Position numbers and translations under genes: made by a program. The notes under the pieces were generated by a model that worked only from the letters and a program-made list of their open reading frames with translations, did not search any database and was not told where the DNA came from. From assembly GCF_014643375.1 (NCBI RefSeq), contig NZ_BMJJ01000003.1:124001-188000 (forward strand): a stretch of 64,000 bases of DNA. Direction: 5' to 3'. Source of the stretch: Aureimonas glaciei (GTDB taxonomy: Bacteria > Pseudomonadota > Alphaproteobacteria > Rhizobiales > Rhizobiaceae). This document shows positions 25,854 through 35,155 of this stretch, piece after piece (the stretch's first letter is position 1; every line of letters starts with the position of its first letter).

Positions 25854-26456
25854 TTGGCACCACGACGGCGCAGCGAGACAAGGGAGGAAAACCGCGGGCG
25901 ATTGCTCTCGGCGGCACGCCGCGCCTTCGCCGCCAAGGGCTTTGCCGCGGCGTCGATGGACGAGCTGACGGCGGAGGCCGGGCTGACGCGCGGCGCGCTC
26001 TACCACAATTTCGGTGACAAGACGGGCCTGCTGGCCGCCGTGGTCGCAGAGGTCGACGGCGAGATGGCGGCGCGGGCGCACGAGGCCGGTGCGGCCGCGC
26101 CGAGCGCCTGGGAGGGCCTTCTGGCCGAGGGCGCGGCCTATATCGGCATGGCGCTCGAGCCGGAAGTGCGCCGGATCGTGCTGCTCGACGGGCCGGCCTT
26201 TCTCGGCGACCCCTCGACGTGGCCGAGCCAGAACGCCTGCCTGGAGATGACGCGCGAAGCGGTCGCGGGCCTGATCGCCGACGGCGTCGTCAGGCCGGTG
26301 GACGTCGAGGCGGCCGCGCGGCTTCTCAGCGGCGCGGCGATGAACGCGGCGCTCTGGGTGGCCGCCAGCGACGCGCCGCACGCGGCCCTGCCGAGGGCGA
26401 TCGAGGTCTTCCGGCTCATGGCAGCAGGCCTTCTGGCGGAGCGGCCGAACGCCTGA
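25854..26456 (+). CDS. TetR/AcrR family transcriptional regulator
   Basis: About 200 residues. The N-terminal helix-turn-helix is typical: LLSAARRAFAAKGFAAASMD then ELTAEAGLTRGALYHNFGDK. The C-terminal ligand-binding domain is helical (about 60-195). I chose TTG 25854, with AGGGAGAG 6 bases upstream; ATG 25818 also fits, but it would lie inside the operator region and add only 12 residues. It probably represses itself and the divergent RidA gene. Ligand unknown. Confidence 0.85.
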   Translation: MAPRRRSETREENRGRLLSAARRAFAAKGFAAASMDELTAEAGLTRGALYHNFGDKTGLLAAVVAEVDGEMAARAHEAGAAAPSAWEGLLAEGAAYIGMALEPEVRRIVLLDGPAFLGDPSTWPSQNACLEMTREAVAGLIADGVVRPVDVEAAARLLSGAAMNAALWVAASDAPHAALPRAIEVFRLMAAGLLAERPNA

Positions 26457-26496
26457 GGCGCCGTTCCCGTCACGCCTGCCGCGCGGGCCGCGCCCC

Positions 26497-27009
26497 TTAC
26501 TCCAGCCCCACCCCCGTCTCGCGCTGAAACAGCACCAGGTCGAGGCTCGGCGCGTCGCGGTGGAAGCCGGTGAGGATCGCGTGCGCCTGGCCGCGGTGGT
26601 GGGTCTGGTGGTTGAAGAGGTGGCTGAGCGTCGGGCCGAGTTTCTGGGTGATGATGCGCGGCGTGGTGATCGGCTGGTAGCTGAAGGTCTTCACCAGCGC
26701 GGCTTCGCTCAGCCCGTCGACATAGGCGAGAAGCCGCGCGTCCTCCTTCGCGCGCTCGGCGCGCAGGGTGGGAAGATCCTTGTGCAGGATGACGTCCAGC
26801 GCCGTCGGGGAGGGGCCTTCGCCGGTGAAGCGGCGCAGCCAGATGCGGTCGGTGACGAGGAGGTGGTTCAGCGTGCCCATCATCGAGCCGAAGAAGACGC
26901 CGCGATCCTCCGTGAATTTGTGCGGCGAGAGTTCCGCCGCGGCGGCGTAGACCCGGTCGTTGGCCCAGCCGTTGTAGCGGGCGAACATGCGGCAGATGTC
27001 GTGGAACAT
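26497..27009 (-). CDS. DinB family protein
   Basis: A 170-residue four-helix DinB/YfiT protein. Metal-binding His are seen in TLNHLLVTDRIWLRRF and in the closing HLFNHQTHHRGQAHAIL motif, which is the family hallmark. Such proteins are metal-dependent hydrolases or thiol S-transferases; the activity here is unknown. ATG 27009 is chosen because the upstream in-frame part belongs to the divergent promoter. It is divergent from the next GST gene. Confidence 0.85.
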   Translation of the reverse strand: MFHDICRMFARYNGWANDRVYAAAAELSPHKFTEDRGVFFGSMMGTLNHLLVTDRIWLRRFTGEGPSPTALDVILHKDLPTLRAERAKEDARLLAYVDGLSEAALVKTFSYQPITTPRIITQKLGPTLSHLFNHQTHHRGQAHAILTGFHRDAPSLDLVLFQRETGVGLE

Positions 27010-27136
27010 GGGTTCGGGTCCTGTGGGAAAAGGGCGGCCACCGCGGTATGACGGCGTGATTTCGGGCATATTCGTGGCCGGAATTCAACCGGGCCCCAAT
27101 GCCATCAAGGGCCGACGTCAACCAAGGGATCGAGCC

Positions 27137-27832
27137 ATGAGCATCCTTCTTTACGAACTCGTCGGCGCCGACGCCGCCCGGCCGTTCTCGCCGCACTGCT
27201 GGAAGGCGCGCATGGCGCTCGCGCACAAGGGCCTCGGCTTCGCCACGGTGCCGGTTCCCTTCACCGAGGTGCCGACGGTCGAGGACGGTTTCGCCACCAT
27301 CGTGCCGGTGATCCGCGACGGCGACCACCGCGTCGCCGACTCCTTCGCCATCGCCGAATATCTCGACGCCGCCTATCCCGACCGGCCGACGCTGTTCGGC
27401 GGCGAGGGCGGCCGGGCGCTGTCGCGCTTCGTCGAGAGCTGGACGCAGCGCACCATCCACCCCTTCGTCTCGACCTCGCGCGCCCTCGTCTCCATCCACG
27501 ACAGCCTGGCCGAGCCGGACCGGGTCTATTTCCGCCAGACCCGCGAAAAGGTCTTCGGCAAGCCCCTCGAGGAGGTCGTCGTCGGCGACGAGGCGCGGCT
27601 CGAGGAGTTCGGCAAGAAGCTGAACCCCTTGCGCTCGCTCCTGGAGAAGCAGGCCTTTCTCGGCGGCGACACGCCGTTGTTTGCCGACTACATCGTCTTC
27701 GGCGCCTTCCAGTGGCTGCGCGTCGTTACGCCTTGGCAGGTTCTGGAGGCCAAGGATCCCGTCGCCGCCTGGTTCGAGCGCTGTCTCGATCTCCACGGCG
27801 GCGAGGGCCGCAAGGTCTCGGCGGCAGCCTGA
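27137..27832 (+). CDS. glutathione S-transferase family protein (LigE/etherase-like)
   Basis: A 231-residue GST. The N-terminal thioredoxin fold has RPFSPHCWKARMALAHKG, very similar to beta-etherase LigE-type GSTs of sphingomonads, and VADSFAIAEYLDAAYPD as the glutathione site. The C-terminal domain has the ADYIVFGAFQWLR helix. ATG 27137 is used. Similarity does not prove lignin-ether cleavage; many such paralogues have unknown substrates. Confidence 0.82.
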   Translation: MSILLYELVGADAARPFSPHCWKARMALAHKGLGFATVPVPFTEVPTVEDGFATIVPVIRDGDHRVADSFAIAEYLDAAYPDRPTLFGGEGGRALSRFVESWTQRTIHPFVSTSRALVSIHDSLAEPDRVYFRQTREKVFGKPLEEVVVGDEARLEEFGKKLNPLRSLLEKQAFLGGDTPLFADYIVFGAFQWLRVVTPWQVLEAKDPVAAWFERCLDLHGGEGRKVSAAA

Positions 27833-27949
27833 CGCCGGGCGCCCGGTCCCGCCGCCGCGCGGCGGCGTGATCGCGGCGGCTTGCCGCCCGGGGCGGGCGC
27901 GGCTATAGGAGCGCCAACCCCTTCCGATCCAAACCCAAGGACCACACGC

Positions 27950-28372
27950 ATGGCCGTCGAACGCACTTTCTCCATGATCAAGCCCGACGCGACGCGTCGC
28001 AACCTCACCGGCGCGATCACCAAGATCCTCGAAGAAGGCGGCCTGCGCGTCGTCGCTTCCAAGCGCGTCTGGATGAGCCAGCGCCAGGCCGAAGGCTTCT
28101 ACGCCGTCCACAAGGAGCGTCCCTTCTTCGGCGAGCTGGTCGAGTCGATGTCGGCCGGCCCGACCATCGTCCAGGTGCTGGAAGGCGAGAACGCCATCGC
28201 CCGCAACCGCGAGCTGATGGGCGCGACCAACCCCAAGGACGCCGCCGAAGGCACGATCCGCAAGGCGCACGCGCTGTCGATCGGCGAGAACTCGGTGCAC
28301 GGCTCCGACGCCGCCGAGACCGCCAAGGAAGAGATCGCCTACTGGTTCTCGCAGACCGAAATCGTCGGCTGA
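27950..28372 (+). CDS. ndk: nucleoside diphosphate kinase
   Basis: A 140-residue enzyme that moves gamma-phosphates between nucleoside di- and triphosphates. The N-terminal [11 protein letters not shown] strand and [10 protein letters not shown] loop are typical, and NSVHGSD carries the catalytic His (about residue 117). The C-terminal EEIAYWF is typical. Length matches the bacterial family. It is followed 25 bases later by a strong intrinsic terminator, so it is a single-gene unit. Confidence 0.96.
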   Translation: MAVERTFSMIKPDATRRNLTGAITKILEEGGLRVVASKRVWMSQRQAEGFYAVHKERPFFGELVESMSAGPTIVQVLEGENAIARNRELMGATNPKDAAEGTIRKAHALSIGENSVHGSDAAETAKEEIAYWFSQTEIVG

Positions 28373-28397
28373 ATCCTTCTATTTCAAGATGATGCAA

Positions 28398-28430
28398 GGG
28401 CCCGGCGGTCATCCCGCCGGGCCCTTTTTC
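28398..28430 (+). terminator. intrinsic terminator of ndk
   Basis: GGGCCCGGCGG and CCGCCGGGCCC form a perfect 11-bp stem around a 5-base loop, directly followed by TTTTT. It lies 25 bases after the ndk stop. Confidence 0.9.
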
Positions 28431-28672
28431 GTTGCCGTCGGCGGCCGTTTCCGGCCCGGCCGCAAGCCTCGTTCCATCTTCCGCTTCCATAGTCGGCGCA
28501 CACCACGTTCGGATCGCATCCGGCATCGCTGTCGAACCGTCCTGACGGCCCCTGCGGTCGACACCGGCGGCGCGTCGCGGCAGCCGGTGTGCGTAGAGGA
28601 TGACCCATGGCCCGCCTGCCTTCGCCACCGCTCCTTCCGACAAGCGAATTCCTGTGCCCGGGAGAGGGGAAC

Positions 28673-29425
28673 ATGTCTGTTATATCAATCGGTTCCGTGA
28701 AGAGCGCCGGCTGCTCGACGCTGGCCCTGACGCTGGCGAGCGTGGCCGCGGCCGCCGACATGCCGGTGCTGCTCATCGACGCCGCCAAGGACTGGGATCT
28801 CGTCACCTGGGCCAAGAAGGCGGGAAGGCCGGCCGGCATCGAGGTCGTACGCTGCGAGGCGGCGGACCAGCTCGACGACGTGGTGCGCAACGGCCGCGAC
28901 CGCCATGCATTGGTGCTGATCGACGCGGGCTCCAATCCCGAAATGCTGCGCAAGGGCGCGCGCCTGGCCGAAACCGTGCTGGTGCCGCTGCGCCTCTCGC
29001 CGCTATCCTCGTACGCGGCCGCCGCCACCGACATCTTCCTCGCCGCGCAGACCGCGAAATTTCCCGGCAAGCGGCAGGCCTTCGTCGCCACCGCCGTCGC
29101 GCAGATCCCGAGCCGCATCGCCCGTGCCGTGGAGGAGAAGCTGGCGCGGCGGACCACCGAGCGCCTGCCGACGGGCCTCGCCCAGCGCGCCGCCTTCGAG
29201 GCGCCCTTCCTATACGGCGGCACCATCTTCACCCTGACCGACGCGCAGGCGCCGGGCCTTGCTCGCGCACAGGAAGATGCCGCCGCGATGGCCGTGGAAC
29301 TCGGCATCCTGCGCTACCAGACGCCGGAATTCGCCCGCAACTGGACCGAGGAGCTGAACGCCTTCCGGGCGATCCTCGCGCCCGATCCGAGGCTTCAGGA
29401 AGCTTCCCAGCGCGCCGCGGCCTGA
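28673..29425 (+). CDS. ParA/MinD-like protein with degenerate Walker A motif
   Basis: A 250-residue protein with a ParA-type fold: N-terminal VISIGSVKSAGCSTLALTLA, then VLLIDAAKDWDLVTW where ParA has the DxDPQxS segment, and later LIDAGSN as Walker B. The ParA Walker A should read KGGxGK[ST]T; here one residue is missing and the catalytic P-loop Lys is replaced by Cys. ATP hydrolysis is therefore doubtful. ATG 28673 has AGGGGA upstream. The 3' end overlaps the convergent moaE gene by 31 bases. No parB-like gene is nearby, so plasmid or chromosome partition is not implied. Confidence 0.65.
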   Translation: MSVISIGSVKSAGCSTLALTLASVAAAADMPVLLIDAAKDWDLVTWAKKAGRPAGIEVVRCEAADQLDDVVRNGRDRHALVLIDAGSNPEMLRKGARLAETVLVPLRLSPLSSYAAAATDIFLAAQTAKFPGKRQAFVATAVAQIPSRIARAVEEKLARRTTERLPTGLAQRAAFEAPFLYGGTIFTLTDAQAPGLARAQEDAAAMAVELGILRYQTPEFARNWTEELNAFRAILAPDPRLQEASQRAAA

Positions 29426-29868
29426 TCGTCGCTGGCTTTTGCCTCGACCCACCCGCCGATAGTGCCGTCGACGAGATGCTCGCGCTTCCAGAACGGCGCG
29501 CGGGTCTTCAGGAAATCCATGAGAAACGACGCGGCCTCGAAGGCGGCGGTGCGGTGCGCCGAGGCGCAGCCGACGAAGACGATCTCCTCGCCGGGCAGGA
29601 TCAGCCCGTGCCGGTGGACGGCACGGCAGGCGAGCAGCGGCCAGCGTTCGGCGGCGAGCCCCGCCACCTTGGCCAGTTCCCGCTCGGCCATGCCGGGATA
29701 GTGCTCGAGCTCCAGCGCCTTCAGCCGGCCGCCCTCGTCGCGGCAGTAGCCGGAAAAGGTGACGAGCCCGCCCATCGCGCCGAAAGCGCCCTCGGTCTCG
29801 ATCGCGGCGATCTCGGCCGCGAGGTCGATGCGCCCCGCCTGGATGGCGACGGAAGGGTCGATGCTCAT
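29395..29868 (-). CDS. moaE: molybdopterin synthase catalytic subunit
   Basis: A 157-residue subunit that, with MoaD thiocarboxylate, turns precursor Z into molybdopterin. Family motifs seen are GAMGGLVTFSGYCRDE, LELEHYPGMAE, HRHGLILPGEEIVFV, SAHRTAAFEAA and FWKREHLVDG, the last holding catalytic Lys residues. It follows moaD by 2 bases, so the two are co-translated. The cofactor is needed by the molybdopterin oxidoreductase further right in the window. Confidence 0.94.
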   Translation of the reverse strand: MSIDPSVAIQAGRIDLAAEIAAIETEGAFGAMGGLVTFSGYCRDEGGRLKALELEHYPGMAERELAKVAGLAAERWPLLACRAVHRHGLILPGEEIVFVGCASAHRTAAFEAASFLMDFLKTRAPFWKREHLVDGTIGGWVEAKASDDQAAARWEAS

Positions 29869-29870
29869 GC

Positions 29871-30122
29871 TCAGCCGCCGGTCATCGGCGGGAACAGCGC
29901 GATCTCGCTCGCCCCGGCGATCGGCTCGGAATGGCTGACATGTTCCTGGTCGATGGCGACGCGGATCACTTCGGGCGCTTGCAGCGCGTGGGCATAGTTC
30001 TCGCCGCGGCCCTTCAGCCAGTGCAGGAGATCGCTGACCGTGACGACGCCGGTGGGCAACTCGACCTCTTCGTGATCGGTGCCGATGCGCTCGCGCACCC
30101 AGGCGAAATAGACCAGTTTCAT
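29871..30122 (-). CDS. moaD: molybdopterin converting factor small subunit
   Basis: An 83-residue ubiquitin-like sulphur carrier. It opens with MKLVYFAWVRERIG and ends in the required C-terminal Gly-Gly (ALFPPMTGG), which becomes a thiocarboxylate. It sits between pgsA and moaE on the same strand, 102 bases after pgsA. All features fit MoaD. Confidence 0.93.
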   Translation of the reverse strand: MKLVYFAWVRERIGTDHEEVELPTGVVTVSDLLHWLKGRGENYAHALQAPEVIRVAIDQEHVSHSEPIAGASEIALFPPMTGG

Positions 30123-30224
30123 CGGCGTAACCCTTCGGATTCCCTTGGGAAAGAGATGGCGATTGCCGCTCGCCCATCCAGTGCCACCGAGGCACGGCGT
30201 GACGGGGCCGACGGCGATCGTCCT

Positions 30225-30806
30225 TCAGTCCGGGATATGCCGCAGCCCGGCGCGAAAATAATCGTAGCCGGTATAGAGCGTGATGACGGCAGAAATCCAC
30301 AGCAGCCCGATGCCGGCTTCGGTCGTGTAGGGCAGGATCTTGTCGCCGGCGGGCCCGGCCAGGAGAAAGCCCACCGCCACCATCTGCAGGGTCGTCTTCC
30401 ACTTGGCGAGCTGCGTCACGGGAACGCTGACCTTCAACTCGGCGAGGTATTCCCGCAAGCCCGAGACCAGGATCTCCCGGCACAGGATGACGATCGCCGC
30501 CCACAGCGACCAGCCTGCGATCGTGCTGGACGCGGCCAGCAGGAGAAGGCAGGCGGCGACCAGCAGCTTGTCGGCGATCGGATCGAGCATGCGGCCGATG
30601 GTCGAGGTCTGCTGCCAGGCCCGCGCGAGATAGCCGTCGAAGAAGTCGGTGACGCTGGCCACGACGAAAATGCCGAGCGCCCACCAGCGGGCATTGTCGC
30701 TCGCGACGAAACCGTCGCCCCAGAAAAAGCAGACCACGACGAGCGGCACCGCGACGATGCGGGCATAGGTCAGGAGATTGGGAAGGCTGAGCGCCTTGGA
30801 GGCCAT
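30225..30806 (-). CDS. pgsA: CDP-diacylglycerol-glycerol-3-phosphate 3-phosphatidyltransferase
   Basis: A 193-residue inner-membrane enzyme that makes phosphatidylglycerol phosphate. The full CDP-alcohol phosphotransferase motif D-x2-D-G-x2-A-R-x8-G-x3-D-x3-D is present (DFFDGYLAR then GRMLDPIAD). Five to six hydrophobic helices span the rest. It lies 99 bases downstream of uvrC, a common arrangement in this order. Confidence 0.94.
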   Translation of the reverse strand: MASKALSLPNLLTYARIVAVPLVVVCFFWGDGFVASDNARWWALGIFVVASVTDFFDGYLARAWQQTSTIGRMLDPIADKLLVAACLLLLAASSTIAGWSLWAAIVILCREILVSGLREYLAELKVSVPVTQLAKWKTTLQMVAVGFLLAGPAGDKILPYTTEAGIGLLWISAVITLYTGYDYFRAGLRHIPD

Positions 30807-30905
30807 GGAAAATCCGGTCCGATACTGGGGGCGGCTGGCCCTCTTGAACAGGGGCCGGCCTTCCGCGTCAACCGATGAATCGGGTTGTGCGGGGGTGACG
30901 AGGGG

Positions 30906-33038
30906 TCAACCGCGCTCGTGGAAATGGTCGTAGACGAGCTTGGCGATGCCCTCCGAAATGCCGTCGACCTTCAGGAGATCGCCGAGGGCAGCGCGCGACA
31001 CCTGCTTGGCCGTGCCGAAATGGTGCAGCAGCGCGCGCTTGCGCGCGGTGCCGATGCCGGCGATCTCGTCGAGCGGGTTGCGCACCAGCTCCTTCTTGCG
31101 CTTCGCCCGATGCGTGCCGATGGCAAACCGGTGCGCCTCGTCGCGCAGCCGCTGCACGAAGTAGAGCACGGGGTCGCGCGGCGGCAGCGAAAAACTGCCG
31201 CGGCCCTCGACGATGAAGCGCTCGCGCCCGGCATCGCGGTCGACGCCCTTGGCGATGCCGATCGTCGTCACCTTGTCGGCGATGCCAAGGTCTTCCAGGA
31301 TGGCCCGCACCGCCGAGATCTGGCCCTTGCCGCCGTCGACGAGGACGAGATCGGGCCAGGCCGGCATGTCGGCCGCGTCCGCCCCGGCATCCGCTGCATC
31401 CATATCGGGATCGACGGCCGCCGCCTGCGGTCCCTCCGCATGCTCCTTCTTCAGCCGGGAGAAGCGCCGCGTCATCACCTCGCGCATCATGCCGAAATCG
31501 TCGCCCGGCGTGATGTCGGTGCCCTTGATGTTGAACTTGCGGTACTGGTTTTTGACAAAACCCTGCGGCCCGGCGACGACCATGGCGCCGACCGCGGCCG
31601 TGCCCATGATGTGCGAATTGTCGTAGATCTCGATCCTCCTCGGGGGATGCGGCAGGCCGAAGGTCTCCGCGAGGCCCTTCAGGAGCCGGCCCTGCGACGA
31701 GGTTTCCGCCAGCTGCCGGCCGAGCGCCTCGCGCGCATTGGCGGCGGCGTGGTCGACGAGGTCCTTCTTCTCGCCGCGCGCCGGCACCAGGATGCGCACG
31801 CGGCGCGCCGACTTGATCGTCAGCGCCTCGCCGAGAAGCGCCTGGTCTTCCAGCGCGATCGGCAGGAGGATCAGTCGCGGCGCCGGCTTGTCGTCATAGA
31901 ACTGCGCGAGGAACGCCCCGAGCACTTCCTGCGGTTCCAGCGTGGAATCGGCGCGCGGGAAATAGGCGCGGTTGCCCCAGTTCTGCCGCGTGCGGAAGAA
32001 GAACACCTGGATGCAGGTCAGCCCGCCCTCCTGGTGGATGGCGAAGACGTCCGCTTCTTCCGTGTTCTGCGGATTGATGCCCTGATGGCTCTGGATGGCG
32101 CTCAGCGCCGCCAGCCGGTCGCGGTAGATCGCGGCGCGCTCGAAATCGAGATCGTCGGAGGCCTCCTGCATGGCCCGCGACATGCCCTGCTTGATCTGGC
32201 TCGACTTGCCCGAGAGAAAGCCCGTCGCCTCGGAGACGAGCCCCTCATAGTCCGGGATCGAGATCTCGCCGGTGCAGGGCGCCGAGCAGCGCTTGATCTG
32301 GTGCAGGAGGCACGGCCGCGTCCGGCTCTCATAGACGGAATCGGTGCAGGTGCGCAGGAGGAAGGCGCGCTGCAGCGCGTTGATCGTCCGCCCGACCGCG
32401 CCGGCCGAGGCGAAGGGGCCGAAATACTGCCCCTTTCGCGACCGCGCGCCGCGGTGCTTCATGATCGCCGGCGCTTCGTGATCGCCGCTGACGACGATAT
32501 AGGGAAACGACTTGTCGTCGCGCATCAAGACGTTGAAGCGCGGGCGCAGGCGCTTGATGAGGTTCGCCTCGAGCAGCAGCGCCTCGGTCTCCGTGCGCGT
32601 CGTCACGAATTCCATGTGCCGCGTCTTGGCGATCATCCGCGCGATGCGGTTGGTGTGGCCGCCGAGCCTCGTGTAGCTCGTCACCCGCTTTTTCAGCGAG
32701 CGCGCCTTGCCGACATAGAGGACCTCCTCGTCCTTGCCGAACATGCGGTAGACGCCGGGCCCGTTCGGCAGGCGCTTGACGAAGGCGGCGATGAGCTCCG
32801 CGCCGACGAGCCCGACATGCTCGGCCGAGGTTCCCGCGTCGTCCCAGCGGATCGCGGCGATCAGGGCGGCGGTCGTCGCCGGCAGGAGCGGGACGTCGTC
32901 GGACGCGCCCTCGAAATCGTCGTCGAGGAGGGCGTCGTCGAGGGAGTCGTCTGTCTCGGTCGGGTCGATGCTGGCGGTCATCACGTCCTCGCCGGCCCTG
33001 GCGCCGGCATCATGCTCGCTGTTTGTCGGTTCGGCCAC
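30906..33038 (-). CDS. uvrC: UvrABC system protein C
   Basis: A 710-residue excision-repair nuclease. In order: an acidic, disordered N-terminus (about 1-60, not in the E. coli protein), the GIY-YIG 3'-incision domain ([20 protein letters not shown], about 93-175), a Cys-rich region ([13 protein letters not shown]), the UVR motif ([16 protein letters not shown]), the RNase H-like 5'-incision domain with DNSHIMG and LVDGGKGQ, and two helix-hairpin-helix motifs at the end ([31 protein letters not shown]). An Ala/Asp-rich insert interrupts the RNase H part, about 20 residues before PDLVLVDGG. Confidence 0.96.
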   Translation of the reverse strand: MAEPTNSEHDAGARAGEDVMTASIDPTETDDSLDDALLDDDFEGASDDVPLLPATTAALIAAIRWDDAGTSAEHVGLVGAELIAAFVKRLPNGPGVYRMFGKDEEVLYVGKARSLKKRVTSYTRLGGHTNRIARMIAKTRHMEFVTTRTETEALLLEANLIKRLRPRFNVLMRDDKSFPYIVVSGDHEAPAIMKHRGARSRKGQYFGPFASAGAVGRTINALQRAFLLRTCTDSVYESRTRPCLLHQIKRCSAPCTGEISIPDYEGLVSEATGFLSGKSSQIKQGMSRAMQEASDDLDFERAAIYRDRLAALSAIQSHQGINPQNTEEADVFAIHQEGGLTCIQVFFFRTRQNWGNRAYFPRADSTLEPQEVLGAFLAQFYDDKPAPRLILLPIALEDQALLGEALTIKSARRVRILVPARGEKKDLVDHAAANAREALGRQLAETSSQGRLLKGLAETFGLPHPPRRIEIYDNSHIMGTAAVGAMVVAGPQGFVKNQYRKFNIKGTDITPGDDFGMMREVMTRRFSRLKKEHAEGPQAAAVDPDMDAADAGADAADMPAWPDLVLVDGGKGQISAVRAILEDLGIADKVTTIGIAKGVDRDAGRERFIVEGRGSFSLPPRDPVLYFVQRLRDEAHRFAIGTHRAKRKKELVRNPLDEIAGIGTARKRALLHHFGTAKQVSRAALGDLLKVDGISEGIAKLVYDHFHERG

Positions 33039-33498
33039 GGCGACGCCGAACGGCCGGCCCCGGCGAAACGCCCCTCGGGCGCAATCGGCGGGAGAATCGC
33101 TCGCCGATCCCTATATGCATCTTCGGCGGCGAATTTGCAGCAAGGGCGGTCGACGGGCTCGACCTCCCCGCCGGTCTCGGCCGCTACGGCCCTTCCTGCC
33201 GCATGACGGCCTGCAACGACGGCGCCTAAGCCAATCTCGAGACGATCGAAGACGTCTTCACCGTCGGCCTCAACCGTTCCAAGGACAGGCGGACGACGAC
33301 GCGACGACGCGACGGCGCGATCCCAATTTTTCGGCGGCCATGGCGAAGGCGCGGGAACGTCGCCATATCGAGGGAAGTTGACGAGGAACCGGCAACGGTT
33401 TCGTGCTAGCGTCATGACAGCGGCGGGTCGTCCCGCGCCGCCTTGCCTTTGGGCGAGGGCGGACGGCGACAGGCGGCAAGCGGGTGAAGGGATCGAGC
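33039..33498. other. intergenic region between divergent uvrC and porin genes
   Basis: About 460 bases holding both promoters. A short open frame (33023-33229) and its reverse complement show no family features. The stretch 33285-33312 has repeated CGACGACG trinucleotides. I see no gene. Confidence 0.4.
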
Positions 33499-34161
33499 AT
33501 GCGGTCGTTTCGACAGTTCCTGGCGGTGTCCACGCTGATGGCCGGCATGGCTTTCGCTGCCGCCGGCCCGGCGCTCTCGGCCGACATCGCCGCGCCCGAC
33601 ACGCTGCCGGCCGCCAGTGCGCCGATCCACATCTGGTCCGGCCCCTATGCCGGCGGTTTCGTCGGCTATTCCGCCTCCGAGTTCGACCAGTCGAACGGCG
33701 CCGATTTCGACGGCGAGGGCGTCGTCGGCGGCATCTATGGCGGCTTCAACCTGCAGAGCGGCCAGGTCGTCTACGGTGTCGAAGCCGATCTCGGCGCTTC
33801 CGGCCTCGATGCCGGCGGTTTCGACGCTTCGACGGGCGCCTCGATCTCGGCCGATTCCAACGCCTTCGGCTCGCTGCGCGGACGCGTCGGCGTCGCCTAC
33901 GACCCTTTCCTGTTCTTCGCCACCGGCGGCGTCGCTCTGGCCAACAAGGAACTCACGTCGAACGGCGCCAGCGACGACAACACCCATGTCGGCTATACCC
34001 TCGGCGCCGGCGTCGAGGCGCAGGTGACGCCGAATGTCACTTCGCGGCTCGAATACCGCTATTCCGACTTCGGCGCCGAAACCTACGATCTCGGCACCAC
34101 CACGACCTCGTCCGGCTTCGACGAGCATTCCGTCCGCGCGGGCCTGGCGCTGAAGTTCTAG
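33499..34161 (+). CDS. Omp25/Omp31-type outer-membrane beta-barrel protein
   Basis: A 220-residue porin-like protein. Residues 1-28 are a signal peptide ending PALSA before DIAAPD. The mature part is an 8-stranded barrel with alternating strands, starting WSGPYAGGFVGYSASEFD and ending SVRAGLALKF with the C-terminal Phe needed for outer-membrane insertion. The SLRGRVGVAYDPFLFFATGG and RLEYRYSDFG strands are typical of the OmpA-like transmembrane/Omp25 family. ATG 33499 is chosen with AAGGGATCG upstream. Confidence 0.85.
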   Translation: MRSFRQFLAVSTLMAGMAFAAAGPALSADIAAPDTLPAASAPIHIWSGPYAGGFVGYSASEFDQSNGADFDGEGVVGGIYGGFNLQSGQVVYGVEADLGASGLDAGGFDASTGASISADSNAFGSLRGRVGVAYDPFLFFATGGVALANKELTSNGASDDNTHVGYTLGAGVEAQVTPNVTSRLEYRYSDFGAETYDLGTTTTSSGFDEHSVRAGLALKF

Positions 34162-34198
34162 ATCACGCTCTGGATGAAGCATATCGGGTGCCCTCGGG

Positions 34199-34925
34199 GC
34201 GACATTCCAGGGCGCTCTCCCTTGGATCATCGTCATTCTCGGGCTTGACCCGAGAACTCATGCCGAGACGCTCAAACCAGCACTCTGGTGGCAGGGACCG
34301 CTTCGTGCACAACGGTATCCTGACCCGAAGCGGCGGTGGCAACGCTTCGGCATGGGTTGTCGGGTCAAGCCCGACAATGACTAAGCGCAGGGGTTTGCGC
34401 CTGACGAACAGCGCGCGGCCCCGTCACTTTCGTCATCCCCGCGTTATTCCAGGGCGCCCCCTCTTTGAAATAGTCATTCTCGGGCTTGACCCGAGAATCC
34501 ATGCCGAGAGGTCCAAAACCAGCACTCCGGTGGCAGGAACCGCTTCGCGCACATCGGTATCCTGACCCGAAGCGGCGGCGGCAACGCCTCGGCATGGGTT
34601 GTCGGGTCAAGCCCGACAATGACTAAGCTCAGGGGTTTGCGCCTAGCGAACAAGCCCGCGGCCCCGTCACTTTCGTCATCCCCGCGTTATTCCAGGGCGC
34701 CCCCCTCTTTGAAATAGTCATTCTCGGGCTTGACCCGAGAATTCATGCCGAGAGGTCCAAAACCAGCACTCCGGCGGCAGGAACCGCTTTGCTCACAGCG
34801 GCATCCTGACCCGAAGCGGCGGCGGCAACGCTTCGGCATGGGTTGTCGGGTCAAGCCCGACAATGACAAATTTCAGGGGTTTGCGCCTGGCGAACAAGCG
34901 CGCGGCACACCAGCTTCGTCATCCT
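34199..34925. repeat. three tandem copies of a 242-243 bp unit
   Basis: Units begin at 34199, 34441 and 34684. Each contains TTCTCGGGCTTGACCCGAGAA, then ATGCCGAG, CCTGACCCGAAGCGGC, GGTTGTCGGGTCAAGCCCGAC and CAGGGGTTTGCGCC. The outer parts are inverted copies of each other, so each unit is also a large imperfect palindrome. The copies differ at a few scattered positions. No ORF is conserved across units. Confidence 0.85.
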
Positions 34926-34954
34926 CGCGCGCACCCACGCCCGCCAGCGTCGTC

Positions 34955-35083
34955 ATCCCGGCCTTGAGCCGGATCCATGCCTCGGCGAGTCGGGAGCAGT
35001 CCGGGTCAGGACGGCAAAGGGCGGTTCGCTCTAAGTTTTTCAACGATTTGGAATGGATCCCGGCTCAGGGCCGGGATGACGAG
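34955..35083. repeat. inverted repeat of the ATCCCGGC family
   Basis: CATCCCGGCCTTGAGCCGG at about 34956 and its inverted copy ATCCCGGCTCAGGGCCGGGAT at about 35057 frame a 90-base centre. The same family occurs at 9600, 9700 and 53948. Confidence 0.7.
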
Positions 35084-35155
35084 GGGACGAAGGGCGGCGC
35101 AGGGTCGACGTTGCCCAGCCAGGCACCCGCCTGGAGCCGATGAGACCGAAGACCC

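Noticed and set aside
28673-29425. plasmid partition ParA
   Set aside because: No parB or repeated parS-like site, and the ATPase motif is broken.
33023-33229. short protein upstream of the porin gene
   Set aside because: No ribosome site or family feature; it overlaps the uvrC start region.
34199-34925. CRISPR array from the repeated units
   Set aside because: Units are 242 bp, contiguous and palindromic, with no short repeats and unique spacers, and no cas genes are nearby.
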